The notes under the pieces: generated by a model
Databases searched by the model: none
The model's input: only the letters and a program-made list of their open reading frames with translations
What the model was told of the DNA's origin: nothing
Assembly: GCA_963727075.1 (NCBI GenBank)
Contig: CAVSET010000006.1
Span: 1,984,001 to 2,048,000 of the forward strand
Length of the DNA: 64,000 bases
DNA from: Bog-756 sp963727075
GTDB taxonomy: Bacteria; Actinomycetota; Acidimicrobiia; Acidimicrobiales; RAAP-2
Reading direction: 5' to 3'
In this document: positions 44,859 to 53,978 of the stretch, piece by piece
How positions within the stretch are numbered: the first letter of the stretch is position 1
How the letters are laid out: every line of letters begins with the position of its first letter
Program-made: the position numbers and the translations under genes

Positions 44859-45695
44859 ATGACCACGGTGGGGATTGCGACGGGCGCCGCGAGCGGGATG
44901 GGGCTGGCCAGTGCCGAGCGCCTGGCCGGAATGGTGGACGCGCTCCTGCTCGTCGACCGAGACGAAGAGGCCGTGGCAGCAGCCGCACATACCCTGTCCA
45001 CCGCCAGCCGCAGAGCGGCTGTCGAGCCGATCGTCCTCGACGTCACGGACGGTGGCGGGCTGGCGAAGCTAGCCGCTCGCGTGGCCGAGGTCGGCACGCT
45101 CCGGGCCGTCGTGCATGCCGCCGGAGTCTCACCCACCATGGCCGACTGGCGGCAGATCTTCACCGTGGACCTCCTCGGCACGGTGATGCTCGCAGATGCC
45201 CTCCGTCCGCTTGCCGTCGCCGGCACGGCGATCGCTTGCTTCGCATCGATGGCCCCGGTGCTCGGAGCCGGCGGACCGAACCCGGAGGCGGATGCCGCAA
45301 TCGATGCACCACTCGATCCAGGATTGCTCGACCAGGTCCGTCAAGCACTCGGACCCACCATCGAGGACCCAGGAATTGCCTACGTCTGGGCCAAACGGGG
45401 TGTGCACCGGTTCGTCCAGCGGGAAGCGGTGCGGCTCGGCCCGGCTGGTGCGCGGATCTGCTCCGTGTCCCCGGGGATCATCGATACCCCGATGGGCCGC
45501 CAGGAGGCAGACAACAGTCCCTTCATGGCCCTCCTCGTGGGACAGACCCCATTGCGCCGCACCGGGCGGCCAGAGGAGGTGGCGGCCGTGGTCGCGTTCC
45601 TCCTGTCCGATGAGGCCAGCTTCGTCACCGGCATCGACGTTCTCGTTGACGGGGGCGTCTGTGCGGCCGTCCGCGGGCCCAACCGTCAGGCGTAG
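44859..45695 (+). CDS. Short-chain dehydrogenase/reductase (SDR 2)
   Basis: 278 aa. The cofactor loop is ATGAASGMGLASAERLAG, with V-D-R-D after the next strand. VVHAAGVSP, IACFASMAPV (Ser) and IAYVWAKRGVHRF (Tyr-x3-Lys) complete the active site; the end is VTGIDVLVDGGV. ATG 44859 is chosen since AAAGGAAG precedes it. An insertion between Ser and Tyr (about residues 140-165) resembles hydroxysteroid or alcohol dehydrogenases. It follows the hydrolase lipoprotein by 84 bp, and may oxidise the alcohol it releases. Confidence 0.9.
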   Translation: MTTVGIATGAASGMGLASAERLAGMVDALLLVDRDEEAVAAAAHTLSTASRRAAVEPIVLDVTDGGGLAKLAARVAEVGTLRAVVHAAGVSPTMADWRQIFTVDLLGTVMLADALRPLAVAGTAIACFASMAPVLGAGGPNPEADAAIDAPLDPGLLDQVRQALGPTIEDPGIAYVWAKRGVHRFVQREAVRLGPAGARICSVSPGIIDTPMGRQEADNSPFMALLVGQTPLRRTGRPEEVAAVVAFLLSDEASFVTGIDVLVDGGVCAAVRGPNRQA

Positions 45696-45775
45696 CCGTC
45701 GTCGCAGCATGGCGGGCGACCGCAGAACAGCTCCGAGGGTCTGCTCGAGGAGCGGTTCAGAATGGCGCAGATGAG

Positions 45776-46543
45776 TCAGCGGAGGACGGTGCCGCCATCC
45801 ACGCTGATCACCTGACCATTGATCCACTCCCCCTCGTCGGACATCAGATGCGCCACCATGGCCGCGATGTCAGCCGGGTCTCCGAGACGCCAGCTCCTGG
45901 CGTGGCGAAGGGAGCGGGCCAAGACCTCCTCGGCCCCGACGGCAGCGATCATCGGGGTGACAACCAGACCGGGGGCAATCGCATTGGCCCGAATCCGGTC
46001 CCTACCCCATTTCGAAGCCACATGTCGGACCAGTGCGCAGATCCCCGCCTTGGCGATGGCATATCCCGGGCGCGCCGCCTCCCCGAGGAAGGCAGCTGCC
46101 GAGGCTGTGTACACCAGGCTTCCACCACCCCGGTCCAATAGAGCGGGCACCGCGTATCGGGTGCACAGGAAGTGGCCACGAAGGTTGACGGCCAAGATGT
46201 GGTCGAAGGTGTCCATCTGCATGGAAACGACGTCGGTATCACCGCCGATGGTGGCGGGGGAAAGATCGGCGGCGTTGGCATGGAGGGAGTCGATACCCCC
46301 AAAGCGGTCGGTGGCGGCCTTGAGCAGGTCGGAGACCGAATCCTCGTCACTCACGTCCATCTCAACGGCGAGGGCCCGCCCACCCTGGGACGCGATGCGA
46401 TCGGCGACGTCCGAGGCCCCGCCGGCGTTCAGGTCACCAACGACCACCGCAGCCCCTTCGCTCGCCAAGCGAAGACAGGTGGCGGTGCCGATGCCGCCGG
46501 CGCCACCGGCCACCACCACGACCTTGTCCTCCAGCCGTCTCAT
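45776..46543 (-). CDS. Short-chain dehydrogenase/reductase (SDR 3)
   Basis: 255 aa from ATG 46543. The cofactor loop is VAGGAGGIGTATCLRL and VVVGDLN favours NAD. HANAADL, LVYTASAAAFLG (Ser) and PGYAIAKAGICALVRH (Tyr-x3-Lys) follow; the end is INGQVISVDGGTVLR. The longer frame to 46687 lacks family features. It is convergent with SDR 2. Confidence 0.9.
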   Translation of the reverse strand: MRRLEDKVVVVAGGAGGIGTATCLRLASEGAAVVVGDLNAGGASDVADRIASQGGRALAVEMDVSDEDSVSDLLKAATDRFGGIDSLHANAADLSPATIGGDTDVVSMQMDTFDHILAVNLRGHFLCTRYAVPALLDRGGGSLVYTASAAAFLGEAARPGYAIAKAGICALVRHVASKWGRDRIRANAIAPGLVVTPMIAAVGAEEVLARSLRHARSWRLGDPADIAAMVAHLMSDEGEWINGQVISVDGGTVLR

Positions 46544-47064
46544 CGAGTGAGGCTGCCACAGCCTCAGAGGCCAGGTCAACGGAGGGCACACCGACTGCTG
46601 CCAATTGGAGGAAGCATCGGGAAGCACCGCCAGAGCGCCTCCGCCGGCGGGTGGCTTGCAAGTTGCCGTTCCCTCTGAGGACATCAACCCGGGCTCTCCG
46701 GCTCGGCGATGCTCTTCGCACCCCGCGTCCAGGCGGGGCTTTCCACTGACGTCAGCGGCCCCGTCCGAACCCGCCCTCCCCGACTGAGTCGAAAATGTTC
46801 TTATATGTTCTGTGGAATGCTTGTTTGGGCGCCGATCGGGAAGGGGCTGTGGTGGGATGGGTGGCGAAATGGTTCAGACCATTGCTTGGTCGGCAACCGA
46901 TGTGTTCCGCAGCCAGCGCTGAAATGATCGAGCGTTCCCGGAGTCGGAGCTCGCAATCATGGCTGATGAGCGCCGGCATCCCAATCCCCGGACCAGCCAC
47001 CGGCGTTGTCACCCTCGAGCCGCCTCACCGACCACAAGAGCGACCGATGGAGAGGGGGACTGCC
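46544..47064. other. Divergent region between SDR 3 and the P450 remnant
   Basis: 521 bp without a gene. An AT-rich spot holds ATGTTCT twice (46795-46801 and 46805-46811, period 10), a possible regulator site. GAGAGGGGG precedes the P450 remnant start. Confidence 0.45.
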
Positions 47065-47268
47065 ATGACCACGACGGAATCCGACCTCTACTACGACCCG
47101 TATGACTTCGAGATCGACTCGAATCCGTACCGGGTCTGGATGAGGTTGCGAGCGGCCGCTCTACTCCGCCAGCGGGTTCCCACGTGGGACGTCGACTGGG
47201 AGAACCAGTACAAGCCCGGACCTTTACGGCGCGTGGTTGGGAGGCAGCCGCCGGTTTTCACCACCTGA
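47065..47268 (+). pseudogene. Cytochrome P450 remnant with large internal deletion
   Basis: 67 codons. The first about 28 residues (LYYDPYDFEIDSNPYRVWMR) match the N-terminus of the P450 at 61531 (VYYDMYDVEINVDPYPVYRR). They are fused in frame to a P450 C-terminus, RVPTWDVDWEN, matching RFPEWEVDLAN near the end of that protein. Another frame then continues VQARTFTARGWE, the usual last strand. About 350 codons, including the I-helix and heme Cys, are missing, so it cannot be a working P450. It has its own RBS and ATG, and precedes SDR 4 by 38 bp. Confidence 0.8.
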
Positions 47269-47305
47269 GCCGGCCTGAACCGACTTGGAGAGAGGAGTTC
47301 AACCC

Positions 47306-48052
47306 ATGAGAACGGTGGTCGTCGGCGCCTCGAGTGGTCTCGGTCGGTCCATTGCGATAGGGCTCGGGCAGCGGGGTGCGAATGTCGCGCTGATGGCCAG
47401 GCGGAACGATCGGTTGGCCGACGCGGCCAAAGAAGCCGGCCCGGGGTCGTTGGCAGTCGTTTGCGATGTCACAGACGAGAAGTCGTGTGTGGCCGCAATC
47501 GAGGCGGCAGCGCAGGGACTGGGTGGAATCGACGCACTCGTCTACGCCACCGGAATCGGCCCCCTCGCCCGGATGGTCGATGTTGATGCCGAGACCTGGC
47601 GACGAACATTCGATACCAATGTGATTGGGGCGGCCCTCGTCACCGCCGCCGCCATCCCGCACCTCACCGCTTCTGGTGGGGTGGCCGCCTACCTGTCGTC
47701 GGTCAGCGCATCCTTCACGCCCCCCTGGCCCGGCCTGGGCGCGTACGCAGTCAGCAAAGCCGCGTTGGAGACCATGATCGAAGCCTGGCGGGACGAGCAT
47801 CCGGCCGTGGGGTTCACCCGGGTCATCGTGGGCGATTGTGCTGGGGGCGAGGGAGCATCCGGCACTGAGTTCGCCTCTGATTGGGACTGGGATCTCGCGG
47901 CGGAGCTCCATCCCATTTGGAGCGCACGCAACTACCTGAGTGGCTCCCTCATCGAGGTCGACGAGCTCGTCCGTATGGTGGACACCGTGCTGCGGTGCGG
48001 TGCAAGCGCCACTGTTCCGCTGGTGGCCGTGACGCCTCGACGACCCACTTGA
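47306..48052 (+). CDS. Short-chain dehydrogenase/reductase (SDR 4)
   Basis: 248 aa from ATG 47306, with GAGAGGAG upstream. The cofactor loop is VVGASSGLGRSIAIGLG, and MARRN after the second strand suggests NADP. LVYATGIGPL, AYLSSVSASF (Ser) and GAYAVSKAALETM (Tyr-x3-Lys) follow. It ends without the usual DGG motif, as in classical 'ketoreductase-like' SDRs. It lies directly after the P450 remnant, so it was probably once co-transcribed with that P450. Confidence 0.88.
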   Translation: MRTVVVGASSGLGRSIAIGLGQRGANVALMARRNDRLADAAKEAGPGSLAVVCDVTDEKSCVAAIEAAAQGLGGIDALVYATGIGPLARMVDVDAETWRRTFDTNVIGAALVTAAAIPHLTASGGVAAYLSSVSASFTPPWPGLGAYAVSKAALETMIEAWRDEHPAVGFTRVIVGDCAGGEGASGTEFASDWDWDLAAELHPIWSARNYLSGSLIEVDELVRMVDTVLRCGASATVPLVAVTPRRPT

Positions 48053-48477
48053 CACTGGCCTGCCCGCCCGCCGATCGATAAGGGCCTTTCGTCATGAAGG
48101 GCGGCGAGCCCCATCCTCCGCCGGACCGCCGGCCTCCTTTCGGGCGGCGAGGAGCGCTCTCAAGATCGCCGACCGGTCTACGTCGTACAGCGGGGGGAGA
48201 TCGTCATCTCTGGGCCCTCCGATGAGACCGCTCGGGACATCGGGATGCTCGAACGGGCGTACCTCTCCGGCGTGGTCGATACTGTCCCCGATCCTCACGC
48301 CGTCTGAATCTCAGGGCGGCACCCGATGCAGACCTAGGGCGGGTGTCTTCATCCGGTCTCCCAGGTTGCCGCCCATGATCGTGACGGCGTCCTCGGATCC
48401 TGCCGGGAGGTGGGGCGAGGCGCTCGACGCCGGTAGAGGTCAGATCGTCGATTGGGTGATGCGCCCGAGCAGACCCT
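48053..48477. other. Convergent region, possible degraded coding sequence
   Basis: 425 bp between SDR 4 and the acyl-CoA dehydrogenase. On the minus strand a short frame (48298-48092) reads RIGDSIDHAGEVRPFEHPDV then PSGLIGGPRDDDLPPLYDVD, which looks like real protein but matches nothing I recognise. It may be the tail of a broken gene upstream of, and co-directional with, the catabolic run. Confidence 0.35.
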
Positions 48478-49650
48478 TCAGGACGGTCGGGGTAGTCCGA
48501 GGCCTCGCTGGGCGATGATGTTTCGCTGTATCTCACTGGTGCCCCCGTAGGTGATCGTCCCCATCGCAAAGCGGTAGTAGTACTCGGCCATCCCGCCGGC
48601 TATGGCAGTGGGGTCCCCCACGTCACGGAGGCCGTCCGGACCGAGCATGTCGACGAAGTCGGCCGACTGCCTGGTAAGGGCCTCCGACGCGAACAGCTTG
48701 GCCATGGAACCTTCGACGCCCGGAAGGGCCCCCGAGTTCTGCATCCAGGCACAACGTCGAGCCAGCAGGATGCTGACCTCGTTCTCGGCGGCGGCTCGAC
48801 CAAGGCGAGCCTGGACGTCGGGATCCTCTGACTTCGGGCGTCCTCCATCATCCATCGAGGTCGACGCCCATTCCTCCATTGCATGCAGGAGCCGAACCGA
48901 ATCGCCCCCCTGCGGTCCACTCCGTTCGAACGTGAGGCCGACAGTCATGACGTGCCAGCCCCCGTCGACCTCTCCGATCCTCAACGAGTCGTCAACCCGG
49001 ACATCGGAGTAGAACGTCAGATTCGTCCTCTCCCCTGACAACGTGAACACAGGCTGAATCTCGACGCCAGGTTGGCGCAATGGCACGAGAAAGGTCGTGA
49101 GGCCCTTGTGCTTCGCGGCCTCCGGATTCGTGCGAGCCAGCAGGAACACATAGTCGGCCTCTTGGGCGTTGGTGGTGAACATCTTCTGCCCGTTGATCAA
49201 CCATTCGTCGCCATCGCGGACCGCACGGGTCTGGGCGGCGGCCACATCCGAACCCGACTCGGGTTCCGTAAAGCCCAGGACGATGAGGATCTCTCCACCC
49301 AGAGCGCGAGGAATGATGAGGCGCTTCTGTTCCTCCGTTCCGATATGCCGAATGATGTTGGCCACCATCAGGGTCGTTCCAGCGCCATACGTCGGCGCTC
49401 CGGCACTCTGGAACTCTTCCATGTAGGCCAGGACCTCGAGCGCGTCGCGGCCCTGGCCACCGAGCTCCTCGGGCCAGCCCGGGGCCAGCAACCCATGGTC
49501 GACCCGCGCCCGGTGAAAGTCCCAGTTGTGGTGGACACCGGTAGCGTGCATCCGCTCCCGCACGTCGTCCGTGAGGTGCTCGTCCAGGAACTGTCTGGCC
49601 TCGTCCCGGAATGCATCGCTACGCTCTCCCAAACGAAAGTCCATCGTCAT
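48478..49650 (-). CDS. Acyl-CoA dehydrogenase, partner A (FadE29-like)
   Basis: 390 aa. ATG 49650 overlaps the stop of partner B (ATGA). ACAD motifs: FTEPESGSDVAAAQTRAV, DEWLINGQKMFTTNAQEADY and the C-terminal TYGGTSEIQRNIIAQRGLG. Two adjacent, coupled ACAD genes of unequal conservation are the mark of alpha2beta2 heterotetrameric acyl-CoA dehydrogenases, known for steroid side-chain and other bulky acyl-CoAs in actinobacteria. This is the more conserved chain. FAD-linked, it oxidises an acyl-CoA to enoyl-CoA. Confidence 0.9.
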   Translation of the reverse strand: MTMDFRLGERSDAFRDEARQFLDEHLTDDVRERMHATGVHHNWDFHRARVDHGLLAPGWPEELGGQGRDALEVLAYMEEFQSAGAPTYGAGTTLMVANIIRHIGTEEQKRLIIPRALGGEILIVLGFTEPESGSDVAAAQTRAVRDGDEWLINGQKMFTTNAQEADYVFLLARTNPEAAKHKGLTTFLVPLRQPGVEIQPVFTLSGERTNLTFYSDVRVDDSLRIGEVDGGWHVMTVGLTFERSGPQGGDSVRLLHAMEEWASTSMDDGGRPKSEDPDVQARLGRAAAENEVSILLARRCAWMQNSGALPGVEGSMAKLFASEALTRQSADFVDMLGPDGLRDVGDPTAIAGGMAEYYYRFAMGTITYGGTSEIQRNIIAQRGLGLPRPS

Positions 49651-50669
49651 CGATCCGATCTGTTCAGCCGGTCGGCGGCGCCACGAGCAAACATCTGTGA
49701 CGGCTCCCCGAACACGGCGGGCCAGGCCTTTGCTCGCCGGTAGAAGAGCTGGATGTCGAATTCGAGCATGAACCCGTATCCCCCGTGGTAGTGCAAGCTG
49801 CGATAGCTCGATTCGCGAGCTGCCTCCGAACAGAACCCACAGGAAAAGCAGGCCAGTTGGGTGGCTCGTGCCGTGTCCTCCTCGGCGGCCCACGCCGCTT
49901 CCCTGGCGATGAGCTTGCTGGCGTCGACGGCGGTCGCGGCATCGGCCAAGCCGTGCGCAACGGCCTGGAACGATCCGATCGGGGCCCCGAATGCATGTCG
50001 CTCCTTCACGTATTCAACCCCGAGCTCCAACGAGCGGGCTCCGACGCCGACCAGAGCGTTGGCCGTGAGTGTCAGCCACTCGTCCCGGGCCTGCTCGAAC
50101 AGTGACTTCGCCTGCTCCCCGGGCTGCAACTCCACCGCCGAGGAGTCGGCCGCGATATCGGCGACTGGCATCGATCCGATATTCGATATCGCACGTCCAT
50201 GGTCTGCGATCTCCATGCACATCAGCCGGCCACCGGCGAAGAAGACCACTTCGTTCGCGACTGCACCAGCCGGAACGAGCGCAAGCACTCCTTCCTTGGG
50301 AGGATGGAGCGCGACGGTGGTAAGCCGACCTTCTGCGCGGGATCGGCCGAGAGCCTCAGCTGCGGCGTGACCTTCGATCCGCGCCAGCAGACGGACGGCC
50401 ACCTGTGCCTCTACCAACGGTGCTGGTACGAGGGATCGACCGTGCTGCTCCGCCACGAGAGCCAGATCGAGCAGAGAGGCACCCCAGCCTCCCGATGCCT
50501 CGTCGAGCGCCATATCCAATACGCCCATTCCGCGCAACCGTGTCCACAGGTCAGCATCGTGACCGGTCGGCTCCGCTTGTCGCACCCGCTCGATTGGGCA
50601 CTCTTTGGCATAGAACGCCGCGAAGGCGTCGATCAGTTGCTGCTGTTCTTCTGAAAAATTCAGATCCAT
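49647..50669 (-). CDS. Acyl-CoA dehydrogenase, partner B
   Basis: 340 aa from ATG 50669 (MDLNFSEEQQQLIDAFAAFY). It is shorter and more divergent than partner A: EASGGWGASLLDLALVAEQ is present, but the middle FAD region is degenerate (ALVPAGAVANEVVFFAGG). The C-terminal helices have YVKERHAFGAPIGSFQAVAH and LHYHGGYGFMLEFDIQLFYRRAK. This matches the second chain of heteromeric ACADs. It lies 96 bp after the enoyl-CoA hydratase gene. Confidence 0.88.
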   Translation of the reverse strand: MDLNFSEEQQQLIDAFAAFYAKECPIERVRQAEPTGHDADLWTRLRGMGVLDMALDEASGGWGASLLDLALVAEQHGRSLVPAPLVEAQVAVRLLARIEGHAAAEALGRSRAEGRLTTVALHPPKEGVLALVPAGAVANEVVFFAGGRLMCMEIADHGRAISNIGSMPVADIAADSSAVELQPGEQAKSLFEQARDEWLTLTANALVGVGARSLELGVEYVKERHAFGAPIGSFQAVAHGLADAATAVDASKLIAREAAWAAEEDTARATQLACFSCGFCSEAARESSYRSLHYHGGYGFMLEFDIQLFYRRAKAWPAVFGEPSQMFARGAADRLNRSDR

Positions 50670-50765
50670 GTCACGCGGCTTCCTGGCATGAAGAGCATAG
50701 GTACACGACGCCTCATCCGAATGCTTTGAAAGGGCACGGACCCGTCCTCTCCCGATGCACACTGA

Positions 50766-51530
50766 TCACTTACTGAGCAATCGCTCCAGATTGGCTTTGG
50801 TCGTATCGTCCTGCCAGTGGTCGCCCACCTGTCGATCGAGGGACTCTGCACTCTCGTCCTCGAGAGAGAGCAGCATGACCCGTCGTGCCGACGCCTTGGC
50901 CAAGGCGTAGGCCACGGCATCAAACGATGCCAGCTGCTCGGCGGCGAGAATCGCCGCGGCTCGAACTTCCGACCGTGGCAGGCTCTGGTGCGCCAAACCG
51001 CACGAACACGCCTCGTCCGCATCCAGCAACTCGGCGGCGAACATCAGCCGCTCCGCCTGCGAGCCGCAGACGTGCTTCAGCAGCTCGACGGCCACGACGG
51101 GAAACGACACGCCCACCCGAAGTTCGGTGACACCGATCCGTGCCTCATTGGCGATGATCCTCCGGTCGCAGGCACACGCCAGGAGGCAACCGCCGGCTAC
51201 CGCCGGGCCGTTGATGGCCGCAACCGTCGGCAACGGGCACCGGACGAGCCGTACGAGCGCCGCCTCGAAGTCGTCCAGAAGCGCCTCGGTATAGGTCGCC
51301 TCGTTGGCCAGGATCTCGCTCACATTCAGCCCCGCGGAGAAGATGGACCCCTCTCCCGTGAGCACCAGGGCGCCAGTCCCCGTGTCCTGTTCACAGAAAT
51401 CGATGAACGCGACGATCTCGTCGAGCACCTCACGATCCAGCGCGTTCACCTTGTCGCCGGCGAGGGCCAGGATGGCCGTTCCACCCTCGCATGACATCGT
51501 GGTCCGCTTGAAATTCGGTATGTCCGTCAC
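50766..51530 (-). CDS. Enoyl-CoA hydratase/isomerase family protein
   Basis: 254 aa from GTG 51530, with GGAGG ten bases upstream. Crotonase fold: ILALAGDKVNALDREVL, ALVLTGEGSIFSAGLNV (oxyanion hole), PLPTVAAINGPAVAGGCLLA (oxyanion hole 2) and EARIGVTELRVGVSFP, whose Glu can be catalytic. The first catalytic Glu position of true hydratases looks like Gly, so it may be an isomerase or a hydrolase. It acts after the paired ACADs in a beta-oxidation-like path. Confidence 0.85.
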   Translation of the reverse strand: MTDIPNFKRTTMSCEGGTAILALAGDKVNALDREVLDEIVAFIDFCEQDTGTGALVLTGEGSIFSAGLNVSEILANEATYTEALLDDFEAALVRLVRCPLPTVAAINGPAVAGGCLLACACDRRIIANEARIGVTELRVGVSFPVVAVELLKHVCGSQAERLMFAAELLDADEACSCGLAHQSLPRSEVRAAAILAAEQLASFDAVAYALAKASARRVMLLSLEDESAESLDRQVGDHWQDDTTKANLERLLSK

Positions 51531-51627
51531 CCCTTCGATCCCTCCTGATCGGCTCACCTTTCGACCTTGCCGGTCGGCCGGGTCCGCCGTCAACGTGATA
51601 TCCGTGATCCCTGGTTGCTAGTCCGGT

Positions 51628-53112
51628 TTAGCGGTAGTCGGCTGGCACACCCTCGAGGATCACGGTCTTGGTCTCGAGGAAGGGCAGCAGACCCTCGATC
51701 CCACCCTCCCGGCCGATGCCGGATTGTTTGAAGCCGCCGAAGGCGATCCCGAAGTCGGTGCGGAACGCATTGTGGCCGACGGTACCGGAACGAAGACGGC
51801 GGGCAACCTGCCGGGCCCGGTCCACATCGTTGGTGAACACAGAGGCGTTGAGCCCGTAGATGGTGTCATTGGCGGTGGCCACGACCTGGTCCTCGTCGTC
51901 GGCCGGGATCACGGCGAGCACCGGTCCGAAGATCTCCTCCTGCGCGATCGTAGAGGAGTTGTCCACGTTGGCGAATACCGTCGGTTCTACGTAGTAGCCG
52001 CGATCGAGATCCTTCGGTCTTCCACCGCCGGTCACGAGCATGGCGCCTTGATCCACGCCTTTGGAGATGTATCCCTCGACCCGGTCGCGCTGCCGGCTGG
52101 AGACGAGCGGACCCATCTGGGTCGTCGGGTCAAAGGGGTCACCGACGCGCATCTGGGAGAAGGCACTCGCCAGCGCCTGGACCAGCTCGTCATGGCGCCG
52201 GCGGGTGACGACGATTCGAGTCAGCGACGAGCACACCTGTCCCGAGAGGGTGCATTCCGCACTGGCCAGCGTGGCGGCCGCCTCGTTCAGGTCCATGTCA
52301 TCGAGGATCAGGGCGGCAGATTTCCCACCCAATTCGAGCGTGCAGCGGGCAATCCTCGCACCGCAGATCGAGGCGATCCGCTGGCCCGCAGCTGTCGAGC
52401 CGGTGAAGGTGATCTTGTCCACGCGGGCGTCGCGGACGAGCAGTTCGGAGACCTCTCGATCGGCGGTGACGACGTTCAGCACTCCGGCGGGAAGGCCGAT
52501 GGCCTCGGCGATCTCGGCCACGACATAGGCGTCGCCGGGGGCCTCCGGTGAGCACTTGAGCACCACCGTGCACCCAGCCAGCAAAGCCGGAGCGAGCTTG
52601 TACGTGATGAGCCCGATCGGAGCGTTCCACGGGATGATGGCGCCAACGACACCTACCGGCTCCCGCACGAGCAGGCCGAACTCCCCCATCGTGGGCTGCG
52701 CCCTCTCCTCGAAAGGGAAGGTCTGGGCCAGATCGGCGTAGTAGTCGAACGCGCCGGCGATGCCGGCCGCGCTGCGTCGAGCGAGCAGGTAGAGGGCGCC
52801 AGACTCGCGGGGCCAGATCTGCCCGATGTCCTCGGCTCGCTCCCGAAGGCCGGCGCCGATCCTTTGGAGGAACTCGGCTCGATCGCCGTGGCTCATGGTG
52901 GGCCACGGTCCCTCGTCGAAGGCCCGGCGGGCGGCTGCCACCGCCCGATCGATGTCGGTCGCCTGCGCCTCGGGCACCTGGAAATAGACCTGCTCCGTGC
53001 TCGAATCGATCACGTCGACGGTGGCATCGGACGAAGGCGCAACCCACCCACCATCGATGAAGAAGCAGTCGGCGTGTCGCAGTGGTACGGCGGTCTCGCC
53101 TGTCAACGTCAA
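51628..53112 (-). CDS. NAD(P)-dependent aldehyde dehydrogenase
   Basis: 494 aa, full length. Motifs: IIPWNAPIGLITYKLAPALL, FTGSTAAGQRI (cofactor), LELGGKSAALIL (general-base Glu), the catalytic Cys in LSGQVCSSLTRI and EEIFGPVLAVIP. The C-terminal end is FGGFKQSGIGREGG. The start is TTG 53112 with GGAGAG seven bases upstream; no ATG is near. It turns an aldehyde into an acid ready for CoA activation, consistent with the ADH (60.2-61.3 kb) earlier in the same leftward run. Confidence 0.93.
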   Translation of the reverse strand: MTLTGETAVPLRHADCFFIDGGWVAPSSDATVDVIDSSTEQVYFQVPEAQATDIDRAVAAARRAFDEGPWPTMSHGDRAEFLQRIGAGLRERAEDIGQIWPRESGALYLLARRSAAGIAGAFDYYADLAQTFPFEERAQPTMGEFGLLVREPVGVVGAIIPWNAPIGLITYKLAPALLAGCTVVLKCSPEAPGDAYVVAEIAEAIGLPAGVLNVVTADREVSELLVRDARVDKITFTGSTAAGQRIASICGARIARCTLELGGKSAALILDDMDLNEAAATLASAECTLSGQVCSSLTRIVVTRRRHDELVQALASAFSQMRVGDPFDPTTQMGPLVSSRQRDRVEGYISKGVDQGAMLVTGGGRPKDLDRGYYVEPTVFANVDNSSTIAQEEIFGPVLAVIPADDEDQVVATANDTIYGLNASVFTNDVDRARQVARRLRSGTVGHNAFRTDFGIAFGGFKQSGIGREGGIEGLLPFLETKTVILEGVPADYR

Positions 53113-53225
53113 TTGAGTTCTCTCCTCATCGGTGTGCCCACGATGCCTAGGCTGGCTGTGAGCCTGTGCACTCCGACCAGCGTAGCCACCTCCTCCCTGC
53201 GGTGGCCTGGCTCGACCTCTCCGGG

Positions 53226-53669
53226 TTACGGCTTCGGCGGCAGGTTGTCCCGGTAGGCCACTGGCAATAGCTCGAGCAACTGGCCGTCCGGGTCTCTGAC
53301 AAAGATTGCCGCACCGACCTCACTCTCCTCGACGATCTGTCCGCCGTACCTTCCCACCCGCTCGGCCGTCGCCCGCACGTCGTCCACCGAGATCGACAGG
53401 TGGGTGAGCCCCGGCTCGTTCATCGTGCGCGATCGGTTGGGCGCGGTCGCACCGGGCGCGGAATAGTGGATCAGCTCGAGCACCAAGCCATCCAGGATCA
53501 GGTAGGAGGCGGTGGTTCCCAGTGGCGGCGTGAGGCAACTGAGCTTGGCGGTCGCCTTGTCGGGAGGCGTGATCTCGTACCAGAACTTGAAGCCGAATAC
53601 CTCCTGGTAGAACCGCTTTGAGCGCTCGAGATCGGTTACAACCTGCCCAGTGTGGTTGTAGATACCCAT
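53226..53669 (-). CDS. VOC-superfamily (glyoxalase/dioxygenase-fold) protein
   Basis: 147 aa with paired beta-alpha-beta3 modules. Module 1: YNHTGQVVTDLERSKRFYQE with metal His7 region, and LVLELIHYSAPG. Module 2: LTHLSISVDDVRATAERV and AAIFVRDPDGQLLELLPV, giving the second His and final Glu. Such small VOC proteins are isomerases, dioxygenases or epimerases. In this catabolic run it could be an epimerase-like or ring-processing enzyme; sequence alone does not say. Confidence 0.85.
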   Translation of the reverse strand: MGIYNHTGQVVTDLERSKRFYQEVFGFKFWYEITPPDKATAKLSCLTPPLGTTASYLILDGLVLELIHYSAPGATAPNRSRTMNEPGLTHLSISVDDVRATAERVGRYGGQIVEESEVGAAIFVRDPDGQLLELLPVAYRDNLPPKP

Positions 53670-53978
53670 GCGCTGCCTCCGCTCGTGGGATGTCTCTGCT
53701 GGATACTGCCGTCGTGTCGGACCGGTCCGCCGGGCTTTCTCTACCTTCGTGGTCGAGGTCGAACACGGTCGGCGCCCAGAACACTCAACTGCCCGAGCCC
53801 ATGCAGGCGTCTGGGTCGATCAGGTCTCCTCGGAGATCGTCCGGGCTCACGGCCCTAGTTCCTCCCCCATGGATCAAAGGCACGACTGGCCCCGCGCCCG
53901 ACTTGGGTTCCGATATCGGTGGTGCCAGACCGTTGAGGAAGGAGGTTGCAACCGCCACATCGACATACCCTATGCCGT
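53670..53978. other. Stretch between epoxide hydrolase and VOC genes
   Basis: 309 bp. The minus strand stays open in one frame (IGYVDVAVATSFLNGLAPPI ...) but has no start, RBS or family resemblance. Probably non-coding or a remnant. Confidence 0.35.
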
